From assembly GCF_015352985.1 (NCBI RefSeq), contig NZ_JACYXF010000003.1, positions 248,001-312,000 of the forward strand: 64,000 nt of DNA, in the 5' to 3' direction. Positions 24,021 through 32,577 of the stretch are shown piece after piece (the first letter of the stretch is position 1; the number at the start of each line of letters is the position of its first letter). The translations under genes and the position numbers were made by a program. A model generated the notes under the pieces. The model was not told where the DNA came from, made no database searches, and saw only the letters and a list, made by a program, of their open reading frames with translations. This DNA comes from Noviherbaspirillum malthae. Its GTDB lineage: Bacteria; Pseudomonadota; Gammaproteobacteria; Burkholderiales; Burkholderiaceae_D.

Positions 24021-25973
24021 TTATTCCGATGCCAGGGCCACGACCGGGTCCAGATGCGCAGCCTTGCGCGCCGGCAGGTAGCCGAACAGCAGGCCGGTGG
24101 CAAACGCCGAGAAAAATGCCAGCAGCGCCGGCGCCGCCGTGAATGCCACGTTCATGCCGAAGGCCTGCGCCGCCAGGCCGGCGCCGATGCCGACGGCGAC
24201 GCCGAGCAGGCCGCCGATGCCGCACACCACCAGCGCTTCGGTATTGAACTGCAGCAGGATGTTGGCGGTGCGCGCGCCGGTTGCCATGCGCACGCCGATT
24301 TCGCGGGTGCGCTCGGTCACGGTGACGAGCATGATGTTCATCACGCCGATGCCGCCCACCAGCAGCGAGATTGCGGCCACCGAGCCGAGCAGGACGGTCA
24401 GCGTGTTCTGCGTTTCCGCCGCCGTTTCCAGCAGCGACGAGGTGCTGCGGATCTGGAAGTCCTCGGTGCCGTGGCGCTGCCGCAGCAGGTTTTCGATTGC
24501 CGTCTGGGTCGATGCGATCTGCTGCGCATCGGCGACCTTGATGTTGATGGTGTTCAGGTACTGCTTGCCGAACAGCCGCATGTAGCCGGTCGACAGCGGC
24601 ACCAGCGCGATATTGTCCATGTCGGAGCCGAAGGCGTTGGCGCCCTTGCCGGCCAGCACGCCGACGATCTCGAAGGGCACGCTTTTCACCAGCAGGTAGC
24701 GGCCGATCGGATCTTCGCCGTTGGGGAACAGGTTCTTCGCCACCGTCTGCCCGAGCACGATCACCGGCGCATAGCCCTGCACGTCGGCGTCGGTGATGAA
24801 GCTGCCGCGCGCCATTTTCCAGTCCTGCGTGCCTGCATAGCCGGGCCAGATGCCGGTGATGTTGGTCTGGTAGTCGAGGCTGCCGTAGCGTACCGTGGCG
24901 CGGGTGCTGCGCTCGGGCGATACCACCGTGATGTTCGGCAGCTCCTTGAGCGCCTGCGCATCGGCCGGCACCAGCGTCGCGATATCGCCGCTGGGCCGCG
25001 TGCCCGGTGCGCCGGGGAAGACCAGCAGCAGGTTGCTGCCCATCGATTCGATGCGCTGCAGGACCTGCTGCTTGCTGCCGTTGCCGATGGCGAGCATCGC
25101 CACCACGGCGGCCACGCCGATGATCACGCCGAGCAAGGTCAAGGCGCTGCGGAAAATGTTGTTGCGCAGAGAGCGCATTGCCATCTTCACCGCCTCGGCC
25201 AGATCCGGCAGCCAGCGCGCGCCGCCATGTGCAGGAGCCGGCAGGCGCGGCCTGGCATCCGCATGTTCCCGGGTGCGGCTGTCGTCGACGACGCGGCCGT
25301 CGGCGATGCGCACCACGCGCTGCGCATGGTCGGCGACGCTGCGGTCATGGGTGATCAGCACGATGGTATGGCCCTCCGCATGCAGCTGCTTGAGCAGCTG
25401 CAGCACTTCCTCGCCGCTCTTGCTGTCGAGCGCGCCGGTCGGCTCGTCGGCCAGGATGATCTCGGCGCCGTTCATCAGAGCGCGCGCGATCGATACCCGC
25501 TGCTGCTGGCCGCCCGACAGCTGGTTGGGCCGGTGGCCGCCGCGCTCGCCGAGGCCGAGGCGAGCGAGCAGCGCCTGCGCCCGCTCGCTGCGTTCGCGCC
25601 TGGAGGTGCCGGCATAGATGGCGGGCAACTCGACGTTCTCCGCCGCCGTCACCGACGTCAGCAGGTTGTAGCGCTGGAACACGAAGCCGAAGGTATCGCG
25701 CCGCAGCGAGGCCAGCTCATCCTTGGACAGCGTCGTGACATCCTGGCCACCGATGCGGTAGCTGCCTTCGCTCGGACGGTCGAGGCAGCCGATGATGTTC
25801 ATCAGCGTCGACTTGCCGGAGCCAGACTGGCCCATGATGGCGACGAACTCGCCGGGAAACACCTGCAGGCTGACATCGTCGAGCGCATGCACGGTGCTGT
25901 CGCCGCTGGTGTAGGTCTTCGACACGTGGCTGATGTCGAGCAGCGGCTCGTTGATTGCGGTTGGCTGCTTCAT
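24021..25973 (-). CDS. macB: MacB-type ABC transporter (ATPase-permease fusion)
   Basis: A 650-residue half-transporter that powers a tripartite pump by mechanotransmission. The N-terminal ATPase has Walker A GQSGSGKST near residue 47, Q-loop FVFQRYNLL, signature LSGGQQQRVSIARAL and Walker B ILADEPTGALDS. A transmembrane segment follows near 280, then a large periplasmic domain (300-530) and three C-terminal helices of the FtsX type (MNIMLVTVTERTREIGVRMA). Its ATG overlaps the macA stop as ATGA. MacB members export macrolides, peptides or siderophores; the substrate here is unknown. Confidence 0.94.
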   Translation of the reverse strand: MKQPTAINEPLLDISHVSKTYTSGDSTVHALDDVSLQVFPGEFVAIMGQSGSGKSTLMNIIGCLDRPSEGSYRIGGQDVTTLSKDELASLRRDTFGFVFQRYNLLTSVTAAENVELPAIYAGTSRRERSERAQALLARLGLGERGGHRPNQLSGGQQQRVSIARALMNGAEIILADEPTGALDSKSGEEVLQLLKQLHAEGHTIVLITHDRSVADHAQRVVRIADGRVVDDSRTREHADARPRLPAPAHGGARWLPDLAEAVKMAMRSLRNNIFRSALTLLGVIIGVAAVVAMLAIGNGSKQQVLQRIESMGSNLLLVFPGAPGTRPSGDIATLVPADAQALKELPNITVVSPERSTRATVRYGSLDYQTNITGIWPGYAGTQDWKMARGSFITDADVQGYAPVIVLGQTVAKNLFPNGEDPIGRYLLVKSVPFEIVGVLAGKGANAFGSDMDNIALVPLSTGYMRLFGKQYLNTINIKVADAQQIASTQTAIENLLRQRHGTEDFQIRSTSSLLETAAETQNTLTVLLGSVAAISLLVGGIGVMNIMLVTVTERTREIGVRMATGARTANILLQFNTEALVVCGIGGLLGVAVGIGAGLAAQAFGMNVAFTAAPALLAFFSAFATGLLFGYLPARKAAHLDPVVALASE

Positions 25974-27175
25974 AGACGCGGTCCCATCCTTGGTCCGTTG
26001 CTGCGGCCGGCCGGCGCGGCCGCTGTCTTGTCGGCAGCCGGCGTCGGCAGCACGACCTTGTCGCCGACGGCGAGGCCGGAAATGACGGCGGCCGAGGTGC
26101 GGCTGGTCACGCCGACCTTCACCTCGCGCGGCATCACGCCGTCGGGCGTCTGCACGCGGGCGAGGTAGGCGCTGGCATCAGGCCCGCCTGTCGGCTGCAG
26201 CGCGGTCAGCGGCACCACCGGCACGCCGTGCGCCTCGGCCAGCACGAAGAAGATCTGCACCGTCATGTCGGTCATCAAAGCCTGCTCGCGGTTGTCGACG
26301 TCGACCAGCACGTTGTAGAGCACCACATCATTGATGGTTTCCGGCGTCGGCATCACCTGCCGCACGGTGCCGCGCCAGCGGTGTTCCGGCGCGCCGAGCG
26401 TGGCGAAGTAGGCGGGCGCGCCCGCCTTCACCTTGACCACGTCGGCTTCGGCCACCTGCGCCCAGACCGTCATGGTTTCGAGGTCGGCGACGCGCACGAT
26501 CACCGGCGCGGCCTGGTTGGCATTGACCGTCTGGCCCTGCAGCGAAGTCTGGGACACCACCGTGCCCGACATCGGCGCATAGATCTTGGTATAGCCGAGG
26601 CTGGCGATGTCCCCGTCGAGCGTCGCCTGCAGCGCCTTGATCTGCGCCTGCGTGGCCTCGACCTTGGCCGCCGCCACCTTCAGCGCCGACTGGTTCTGCT
26701 CGACGCTCTCGCGGCTGGCTGCGTTTTCCTGCAGCAGTTCCTGGCTGCGGCCGGCCTGCTGGCGCGCCAGCGTCAGTTCGGCCTGCTGCTGCACCAGCTG
26801 CGCGCGCAGGTTGTCGAGATTGGCGCGGTCGGTGCGCACCCGGGTTTCATAGACGGTGGGATCGATCTCGGCGATCAGGTCGCCCTTGCTGACGCGGTCG
26901 CCGATCTTTACATGCACCTTTTTCAGCTGGCCCGACACCTGGGTGCCGACATCCACGTAATCCTTGGGCTTGAGCTTGCCGAGCGAGGTGACGGTTTTTT
27001 CCACATCGCCCTGCACCACGGCCACGGTGCTGACCGGCGCATGGTCCTTCCTGTCGAGAAAATTGTCGGCCACCACGCCGCCGCCCGCCAGGAGGCCGGC
27101 AAGCGCGACGCCGGCCAGCAGCTTGCGGCGGTGGCGGCCCGCGGTTGCGAATCCTGATTTCAATGAGTTCATCAT
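25970..27175 (-). CDS. macA: MacA-type periplasmic adaptor
   Basis: Membrane-fusion protein of the MacAB pump, 401 residues. A basic N-terminus with one membrane anchor (KLLAGVALAGLLAGGGVVAD) is followed by a lipoyl half-motif (GTQVSGQLKKVHVKIGDRVS), a long helical hairpin (about 110-185, RANLDNLRAQLVQQQAEL), the second lipoyl half (YAPMSGTVVSQTSLQGQTV) and a beta-barrel domain. The start at 27175 (or 27172) follows GGGGAA; upstream in-frame codons do not look like protein. First gene of the operon, divergent from baeS, so BaeR is the likely regulator. Confidence 0.93.
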   Translation of the reverse strand: MMNSLKSGFATAGRHRRKLLAGVALAGLLAGGGVVADNFLDRKDHAPVSTVAVVQGDVEKTVTSLGKLKPKDYVDVGTQVSGQLKKVHVKIGDRVSKGDLIAEIDPTVYETRVRTDRANLDNLRAQLVQQQAELTLARQQAGRSQELLQENAASRESVEQNQSALKVAAAKVEATQAQIKALQATLDGDIASLGYTKIYAPMSGTVVSQTSLQGQTVNANQAAPVIVRVADLETMTVWAQVAEADVVKVKAGAPAYFATLGAPEHRWRGTVRQVMPTPETINDVVLYNVLVDVDNREQALMTDMTVQIFFVLAEAHGVPVVPLTALQPTGGPDASAYLARVQTPDGVMPREVKVGVTSRTSAAVISGLAVGDKVVLPTPAADKTAAAPAGRSNGPRMGPRL

Positions 27176-27331
27176 CGTTGTTCCCCAGAGTTGCTCAGAG
27201 TTGCTTTCTTGCGATGGTGAAATCATGCGCCGCAAATAAGGAGAAAAATTGAAGATTGCGAAGACGGCGTTCACGCGTAATAGGCGGAACCTATAATGGC
27301 CGCATCGACATTGCCTGCCGGACCACCGTCC
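27176..27331. promoter_or_regulatory. Divergent promoter region between macAB and baeSR
   Basis: This 156-bp gap should carry both promoters and any BaeR site. I see an AT-richer patch around 27,236-27,260, but no repeat I would assign to BaeR. Confidence 0.4.
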
Positions 27332-28765
27332 ATGCGACCCTTCCGTCTAAAGATCGGCATCACTTCCAAGCTGTTTCTGGCCATTTTGCTCACCTGCATC
27401 GTGGTGGCGCTGGCCGTGTCCGCAGCCGGCAGCTACAGCTTCAGCCAAGGCTTCCTCGGCTACCTGAACGAGCAGGAATCGCAGCGCGTCGAATCGCTGA
27501 GGCCGGTGCTGGCCAGGGCCTACCAGGAACACGGCAGCTGGGATTTTCTGCGCGACAAGCCGCGCACCTGGTTCGCCCTGATACGTCCGCCCGGCCTGCC
27601 GCCTCCACCTGACGCTGGAAATCCGCCGCCGCCGCCCGGCGGCAGCCTGCCCGAATCGGAACTCACCGGCCTCAACCTGCGCCTGGCGCTGCTCGATGCG
27701 GAAAAGCGCCATGTGATCGGCAACCCCCGCCTCTCGCAGGGAGCGCAGCTCAAGCCGGTCGAAGTCGACGGCGCCGCGGTCGGCTGGATCGCGATGGTGC
27801 CATTCCAGCAAGTCACCACCGGCGCGGCGATGCAATTCCAGGAACAGCAGCGCCAGGCGTCCTGGGTCATTGCCGGCCTGGCGGTGCTGCTGGCGGTCCT
27901 GGTGGCCTACCTGCTGTCGCGCATGTTCCTGGCGCCGGTCAAGCGCATCGCCGCATCGACGCACCGTCTGGCCGGCGGCGACTACGACAGCCGCGTCGAT
28001 GTGCATTCCGGTGACGAGCTCGGCCGGCTGGCCGAGGATTTCAACCGGCTTGCGCACACCCTGCAGCGCAACGAGCAGCTGCGCCGCGCCTTCATGGCCG
28101 ACGTGTCCCATGAATTGCGCACGCCGCTGGCGGCGCTCAAGGCGGAACTCGAAGCCGTGGAAGACGGCATACGCCCGCTCGCCCTGTCGACCGTCGCCTC
28201 GCTGCAGGCGCAGGTCGCCACCCTCGGCAAGCTGGTCAACGATCTGTATGAACTGTCGCTCTCGGACCTCGGCGCGCTGAGCTATCGCAAGGTCCGCACC
28301 GACATGGTTGAAATACTGGAGCTTGCGGTCGACGCCTTCGGCGACCGCTTCGCCGAGAAAGGAATCCGCATGCATCTGCAACTGCCCGCCGGCGGACAGG
28401 CGTTCTGCGATGCCGACCCCGACCGCATGCGCCAGCTGCTCTACAACCTGCTGGAGAATTCGCTGCGCTATACCGATGCGCCGGGCACGCTCGACGTCAT
28501 GCTCGAGTCCGATGCGGCAGCCGTGCGCCTGGTCTTCGAGGACAGCGCGCCCGGCGTTCCCGAACACATGCTGCCGCAGCTGTTCGAGCGCTTCTTCCGC
28601 GCCGAGCAATCGCGCAGCCGTGCTACCGGCGGCGCCGGCCTAGGCCTCGCCATCAGCCGCAATATCGTCCATGCCCATCAGGGAGAGATCCATGCCGCCG
28701 CATCGTCCAGGGGCGGGCTGCGCATCGAAGTCGTCCTGCCGCGCACGGAAGGCGTCTACCCATGA
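27332..28765 (+). CDS. baeS: BaeS-like envelope-stress sensor histidine kinase
   Basis: A 477-residue membrane kinase. TM1 is near residues 13-33, then a periplasmic domain with a Pro-rich stretch (88-103), TM2 near 178-197, HAMP (198-250), HisKA with H260 in [12 protein letters not shown] and HATPase (N box [16 protein letters not shown] box [14 protein letters not shown]). The ATG at 27332 (MRPFRLKIG) places TM1 correctly; an upstream ATG at 27296 adds 12 unlikely residues. Its stop overlaps the response-regulator start by 4 bp. Divergent from macAB, which it probably controls. Confidence 0.9.
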   Translation: MRPFRLKIGITSKLFLAILLTCIVVALAVSAAGSYSFSQGFLGYLNEQESQRVESLRPVLARAYQEHGSWDFLRDKPRTWFALIRPPGLPPPPDAGNPPPPPGGSLPESELTGLNLRLALLDAEKRHVIGNPRLSQGAQLKPVEVDGAAVGWIAMVPFQQVTTGAAMQFQEQQRQASWVIAGLAVLLAVLVAYLLSRMFLAPVKRIAASTHRLAGGDYDSRVDVHSGDELGRLAEDFNRLAHTLQRNEQLRRAFMADVSHELRTPLAALKAELEAVEDGIRPLALSTVASLQAQVATLGKLVNDLYELSLSDLGALSYRKVRTDMVEILELAVDAFGDRFAEKGIRMHLQLPAGGQAFCDADPDRMRQLLYNLLENSLRYTDAPGTLDVMLESDAAAVRLVFEDSAPGVPEHMLPQLFERFFRAEQSRSRATGGAGLGLAISRNIVHAHQGEIHAAASSRGGLRIEVVLPRTEGVYP

Positions 28766-29445
28766 ATGCCGCGCCCCAGTCGAAAATCCTGATCGTCGAG
28801 GACGAGCCGACGCTGGCCGCGATCCTGGCCGATTACCTGCGCAATGCCGGCTTCGCCACCGACCATATCGCCGACGGCAGCCAGGCCATCGATGCCGTCA
28901 GGCGTCTCGATCCCGACCTGGTGCTGCTCGACCTGATGCTGCCAGGCCGCGACGGCATCGACATCTGCCGCGAGCTGCGCGGCTTCAGCGAAGTGCCGGT
29001 CATGATGGTCACCGCGCGCGTGGAGGAAATCGACCGCCTGCTCGGCCTGCAGGTCGGTGCCGACGACTATATCTGCAAGCCCTACAGTCCGCGCGAGGTG
29101 GTCGCGCGGGTGCAGGCCATTTTGCGCCGCGCCGGGAAGTGGAAGGAACAGAATGCGAAGGCCGGCCTGGAAATCGACGCCCAGCGGCATGAAGCGACGC
29201 TGGACGGAAAGCGGCTGGACCTGACCCCGGTCGAGTTCCGCCTGCTCGACACGCTGTACGCGCATCCCGGCCGCATTTTCTCGCGTGACCAGCTGATGAA
29301 CCACGTGTATTCTGATTACCGCGTGGTGACCGACCGCACCGTCGATACGCATGTGAAGAATCTGCGCCGCAAGCTTGATCAGGCATCGCCGGAACGCGAG
29401 CTGATTCATTCGATCTATGGCATAGGCTACCGATTCGAGGGATGA
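28762..29445 (+). CDS. baeR: BaeR-like OmpR-family response regulator
   Basis: Transcription factor partner of the preceding kinase, 227 residues. The receiver domain has ED at 13-14, phospho-acceptor D57 (LLDLMLPG), T near 85 and K in [11 protein letters not shown] winged-helix OmpR domain follows ([20 protein letters not shown], then [14 protein letters not shown]). The ATGA overlap with baeS shows translational coupling. Confidence 0.92.
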   Translation: MNAAPQSKILIVEDEPTLAAILADYLRNAGFATDHIADGSQAIDAVRRLDPDLVLLDLMLPGRDGIDICRELRGFSEVPVMMVTARVEEIDRLLGLQVGADDYICKPYSPREVVARVQAILRRAGKWKEQNAKAGLEIDAQRHEATLDGKRLDLTPVEFRLLDTLYAHPGRIFSRDQLMNHVYSDYRVVTDRTVDTHVKNLRRKLDQASPERELIHSIYGIGYRFEG

Positions 29446-29648
29446 AAGAATGGCAATGCCTGGCGGGCTCGGAAGCGTCGATCCCGGCAGGAGAAATCCG
29501 GACTTAATTTACAGCAAAGAGCGCCGGCTAAAAAAGGTTTAATATAGATCAATTCTGTAAAGTCCCCGATACGGTGCCTTTACCAACGTCACCACCGTTT
29601 TGAAACTTTTGCGACGGCTGCGTCGGGTAATCCGGTCAGCTGCTACTT

Positions 29649-30077
29649 ATGGCACAAGATACTCGTCCTCCGCTCCATGCCTTGATTGTCGAAGACAATT
29701 CCGATCTGGCACGGCTTTTCGGTGATCTGCTCGAAGTGCTTGGCTGCACGGTCAACATCGAGTGGAATGCCAATGCCGGCCTGAAGGTGGCCTTCGAACG
29801 TCTGCCCGACCTGGTGTTCTGCGACCTGACCATGCCCGGCGAGAAGAATGGCTTCGATGTCGCGCGGGAAGTCCGTGCCAATCCCAAACTCAAGAATACC
29901 TGGCTGATCGCCGTGACCGGTTACGACACGCCTGAAACCCATGCGCGTGCCAAGGAAGCCGGCTTCGACCGGATCTTTCCGAAACCGGTGAAATTCGCGC
30001 AGATCCAGGCAGTGCTCGAAGACGTACGCCGGCAGGAGCAGCCCGGCGCCGACGCGGCGAACACGAAACCGGACTAG
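29649..30077 (+). CDS. Single-domain response regulator
   Basis: A 142-residue CheY-like receiver with no output domain. The acidic pair ED is at 15-16, the phospho-acceptor is D59 (FCDLTMPG), T is in AVTGYD, and K in FPKPVKF. The tail is short and charged. It lies 69 bp before a REC-kinase-REC hybrid on the same strand, so it probably exchanges phosphate with that kinase. Confidence 0.88.
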   Translation: MAQDTRPPLHALIVEDNSDLARLFGDLLEVLGCTVNIEWNANAGLKVAFERLPDLVFCDLTMPGEKNGFDVAREVRANPKLKNTWLIAVTGYDTPETHARAKEAGFDRIFPKPVKFAQIQAVLEDVRRQEQPGADAANTKPD

Positions 30078-30146
30078 GCGGATCTACGCCTCGCGTCCGC
30101 ATGCGCTGCGGACGCGAGGCCGCCGATGGAAAACTGAAATCGTTCC

Positions 30147-31802
30147 ATGATGATGAAAGCGGACCTCACCGCACCCAGCGTGCTGTTGATCGACGACCAG
30201 AGCATGGCGGAAGATCTGATCCGGCACATGCTGCACGAGCGGCCGGACATCAGCCTGCGCTACCTGCCCGAGGCCGAAGAGGCTCTGGAGGTGGCGCTGG
30301 CCCTGCGTCCGACCGTGGTGCTGGTCGACCTGCGCATGCCGAAGGTCGACGGCCTGGCCGTTACGCGCAGCCTGCGCAGCCATGACGAGACGCGGCGCAT
30401 TCCGGTCGTGCTGCTTTCCTCGGAGGACGATGCCGAGGTGAAGGCCCAGGCCTTCGCCGCCGGCGCCAATGACTACATGGTCAAGTGGCCGGACAAGCGG
30501 GAGCTCGTGGCCCGCGTCTGCTACCACTCCAGCGCCTATCTCGCACACAAGCAGCTTGACGATGCCTTCCTGTCCTTGCACCGCAGCAAGGAAGAACTGC
30601 TGCAGCGCACGCAGGAGCTGGCCCAGAGTCAGGCAGCGCTGCATCAGGCGCAAAAGATGGAGGCCGTCGGCCAGCTGACCGGAGGCGTGGCCCACGACTT
30701 CAACAATGTGCTGCAGGTCATCAACGGCAACCTTGAATTGCTCAAGCTGCTGACCTCGGGCAACCAGGCGGCGCAGAACCGCATCGCCGCCGCCGCCGTC
30801 GGCGTCGACCGCGGCGCCAAGCTCGCATCCCACCTGCTCGCATTCGCGCGGCGCCAGCCCTTGCAGCCGGTGGTGATCAATGCTGGCGAACTCCTGCGCA
30901 GCATGGATGAAATGCTGCGGCATTCGCTGGGCGATCTGACTGCGGTGGAAACCGTCATTGCCGACGGTCTCTGGAATACCACCGCCGATCCGAGCCAGCT
31001 CGAAAACGTCATGCTCAATCTCGCGATCAATGCCCGCGATGCGATGTCGGGCTCCGGCACGCTGACCATCTCCGCACGCAACGCCGGACCCGGGGGCCAT
31101 ACCCGCGAAAGCCCGGAAGGCGACAGCGGCAGCCGCCATGTGCTCATTGAAGTGACCGATACCGGAACCGGCATGCCGCCGGAAATGCTGGAGCGCGTTT
31201 TCGAACCCTTCTTCACTACCAAGCCGGCGGGGCAGGGCACCGGCCTCGGCCTGAGCATGGCTTATGGTTTCGTCAAGCAGAGCGGCGGCTTCATCCGGCT
31301 GGAAAGCGAGGTAGGAAAGGGCACTACCGTGAAAATCTTCCTGCCTTGCACCGACGACACGGCCGCCGATAACGAGCAGCCGGCTGTCATCCCGGTATTC
31401 GGCGGCATCGAGACCATTCTTGTGGTCGAGGATGAAGCCGACGTCAGGGAAACCACGGCGCAGCTGCTGACCAATCTCGGCTATCTTGCGCTGCAGGCGG
31501 AGGATGCGAATGCCGCATTGCGCATCCTTGAAAACGGCACCCATGTCGATCTCGTATTCACCGATGTGGTGATGCCGGGTCCGCTGCGCAGCGCCGATTT
31601 TGCGCAGAAGGCGCGCCACCTGCTCCCGAACCTGCAGGTATTGTTCACCTCGGGTTATTCGGAAGGCATCCTGGCGCACGGCGGGCGCGTCGATCCCAGC
31701 GTCAGCCTGCTGCGCAAGCCCTATACGGCGGATGCGCTGGCGCAGAAGATTAGAACCCTGCTGCGCGGCCGGGAGGAGTCCAGGCCGGCGGCGCTGCAGT
31801 AG
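30147..31802 (+). CDS. REC-HisKA-HATPase-REC hybrid kinase
   Basis: A 551-residue soluble protein with a receiver at each end. The N-terminal receiver (10-125) has DD at 16-17, D61 (LVDLRMPK) and an unusual VKWPDK around the conserved Lys. A coiled-coil linker follows (145-170), then a kinase core of the GGVAHDFNN subclass with H183, HATPase (MLNLAINARDAM, GTGLGLSMAYGFVKQSGG) and a second receiver (VVEDEADVRE, D in FTDVVMPG). With no sensor domain, input presumably comes through the first receiver, perhaps from the bacteriophytochrome operon encoded convergently just downstream; that link is speculative. Confidence 0.9.
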   Translation: MMMKADLTAPSVLLIDDQSMAEDLIRHMLHERPDISLRYLPEAEEALEVALALRPTVVLVDLRMPKVDGLAVTRSLRSHDETRRIPVVLLSSEDDAEVKAQAFAAGANDYMVKWPDKRELVARVCYHSSAYLAHKQLDDAFLSLHRSKEELLQRTQELAQSQAALHQAQKMEAVGQLTGGVAHDFNNVLQVINGNLELLKLLTSGNQAAQNRIAAAAVGVDRGAKLASHLLAFARRQPLQPVVINAGELLRSMDEMLRHSLGDLTAVETVIADGLWNTTADPSQLENVMLNLAINARDAMSGSGTLTISARNAGPGGHTRESPEGDSGSRHVLIEVTDTGTGMPPEMLERVFEPFFTTKPAGQGTGLGLSMAYGFVKQSGGFIRLESEVGKGTTVKIFLPCTDDTAADNEQPAVIPVFGGIETILVVEDEADVRETTAQLLTNLGYLALQAEDANAALRILENGTHVDLVFTDVVMPGPLRSADFAQKARHLLPNLQVLFTSGYSEGILAHGGRVDPSVSLLRKPYTADALAQKIRTLLRGREESRPAALQ

Positions 31803-31868
31803 CGGGAAATGCAAACCATCGGGAGATGAGGCAGGATGGAGTGACGCCACCGAGCCGGCGGCGATACT

Positions 31869-31894
31869 CAAAAAAACGGCCCGCTTCACGGGCC
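31869..31894 (-). terminator. Terminator of the bacteriophytochrome operon
   Basis: On the minus strand GGCCCG-tgaag-CGGGCC is followed by seven T. It lies 8 bp past the stop of the phytochrome-linked response regulator. Confidence 0.85.
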
Positions 31895-31901
31895 AGGGGC
31901 A

Positions 31902-32357
31902 TCAACTGCGCCGGATATACCGGGCCGATCCCGGCGGCGGCTCATTGAGTACCGCCCAGAAAACGCCCAGGTCGGAGATGGCGCGCACAAATTCCTGGAA
32001 ATCAACCGGCTTGACGACATAGGCATTGACGCCCAGCTCGTAGCTGCGCAGCAGATCCTGCTCTTCCCGCGAAGAGGTCAGCATGACCACCGGGGCGCTC
32101 TTGAGGCTGGCCGTGTTCCGGATATGCCGCAGCACTTCAAGTCCATCCACTTTCGGCAGCTTCAGGTCAAGCAGGATGACCGCTGGATTGCCCGCCGGAC
32201 GGTTGAGGAAGCTGCCCTGGCAGTTCAGATAATCCAATGCTTCGGCGCCATCCCGCACCACGATCACTTCATTGGCCAACTGGCTCTTCTCGAGCGCGAT
32301 CAGCGTCAGTTCCAGATCGTTCGGATTGTCTTCCACCAGAAGAATCGGCTTTAACAT
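31902..32357 (-). CDS. Rcp1-type response regulator of the bacteriophytochrome
   Basis: A single-domain receiver of 151 residues: acidic ED at 9-10, D64 in LLDLKLPKVDG, TSS near 95, K in YVVKPVDFQEF. The sequence is of the Rcp1/CheY-like kind often encoded after phytochrome kinases, usually the direct phosphate acceptor. Last gene of the bphO-bphP-regulator set, ending at a strong terminator. Confidence 0.88.
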   Translation of the reverse strand: MLKPILLVEDNPNDLELTLIALEKSQLANEVIVVRDGAEALDYLNCQGSFLNRPAGNPAVILLDLKLPKVDGLEVLRHIRNTASLKSAPVVMLTSSREEQDLLRSYELGVNAYVVKPVDFQEFVRAISDLGVFWAVLNEPPPGSARYIRRS

Positions 32358-32577
32358 AGGGGATACTCATTTCATCAATGGCAGGATGGCGAACGGAACC
32401 GGAACAGGCGAATGCCGTGCGACCGATCCAGCATGACTTGGTTCCTGCGGGTTTTCATCAGAATGGGAACAAGAAGACGTCCTGCGCCCATTCTGATGAA
32501 AACGCGGCGCGCCGGAGAGGCCGGCGCACCTGCTTTCTGTGTTCTTTATGCCGGGTTTTTCAGAATTTCCGGGCTTG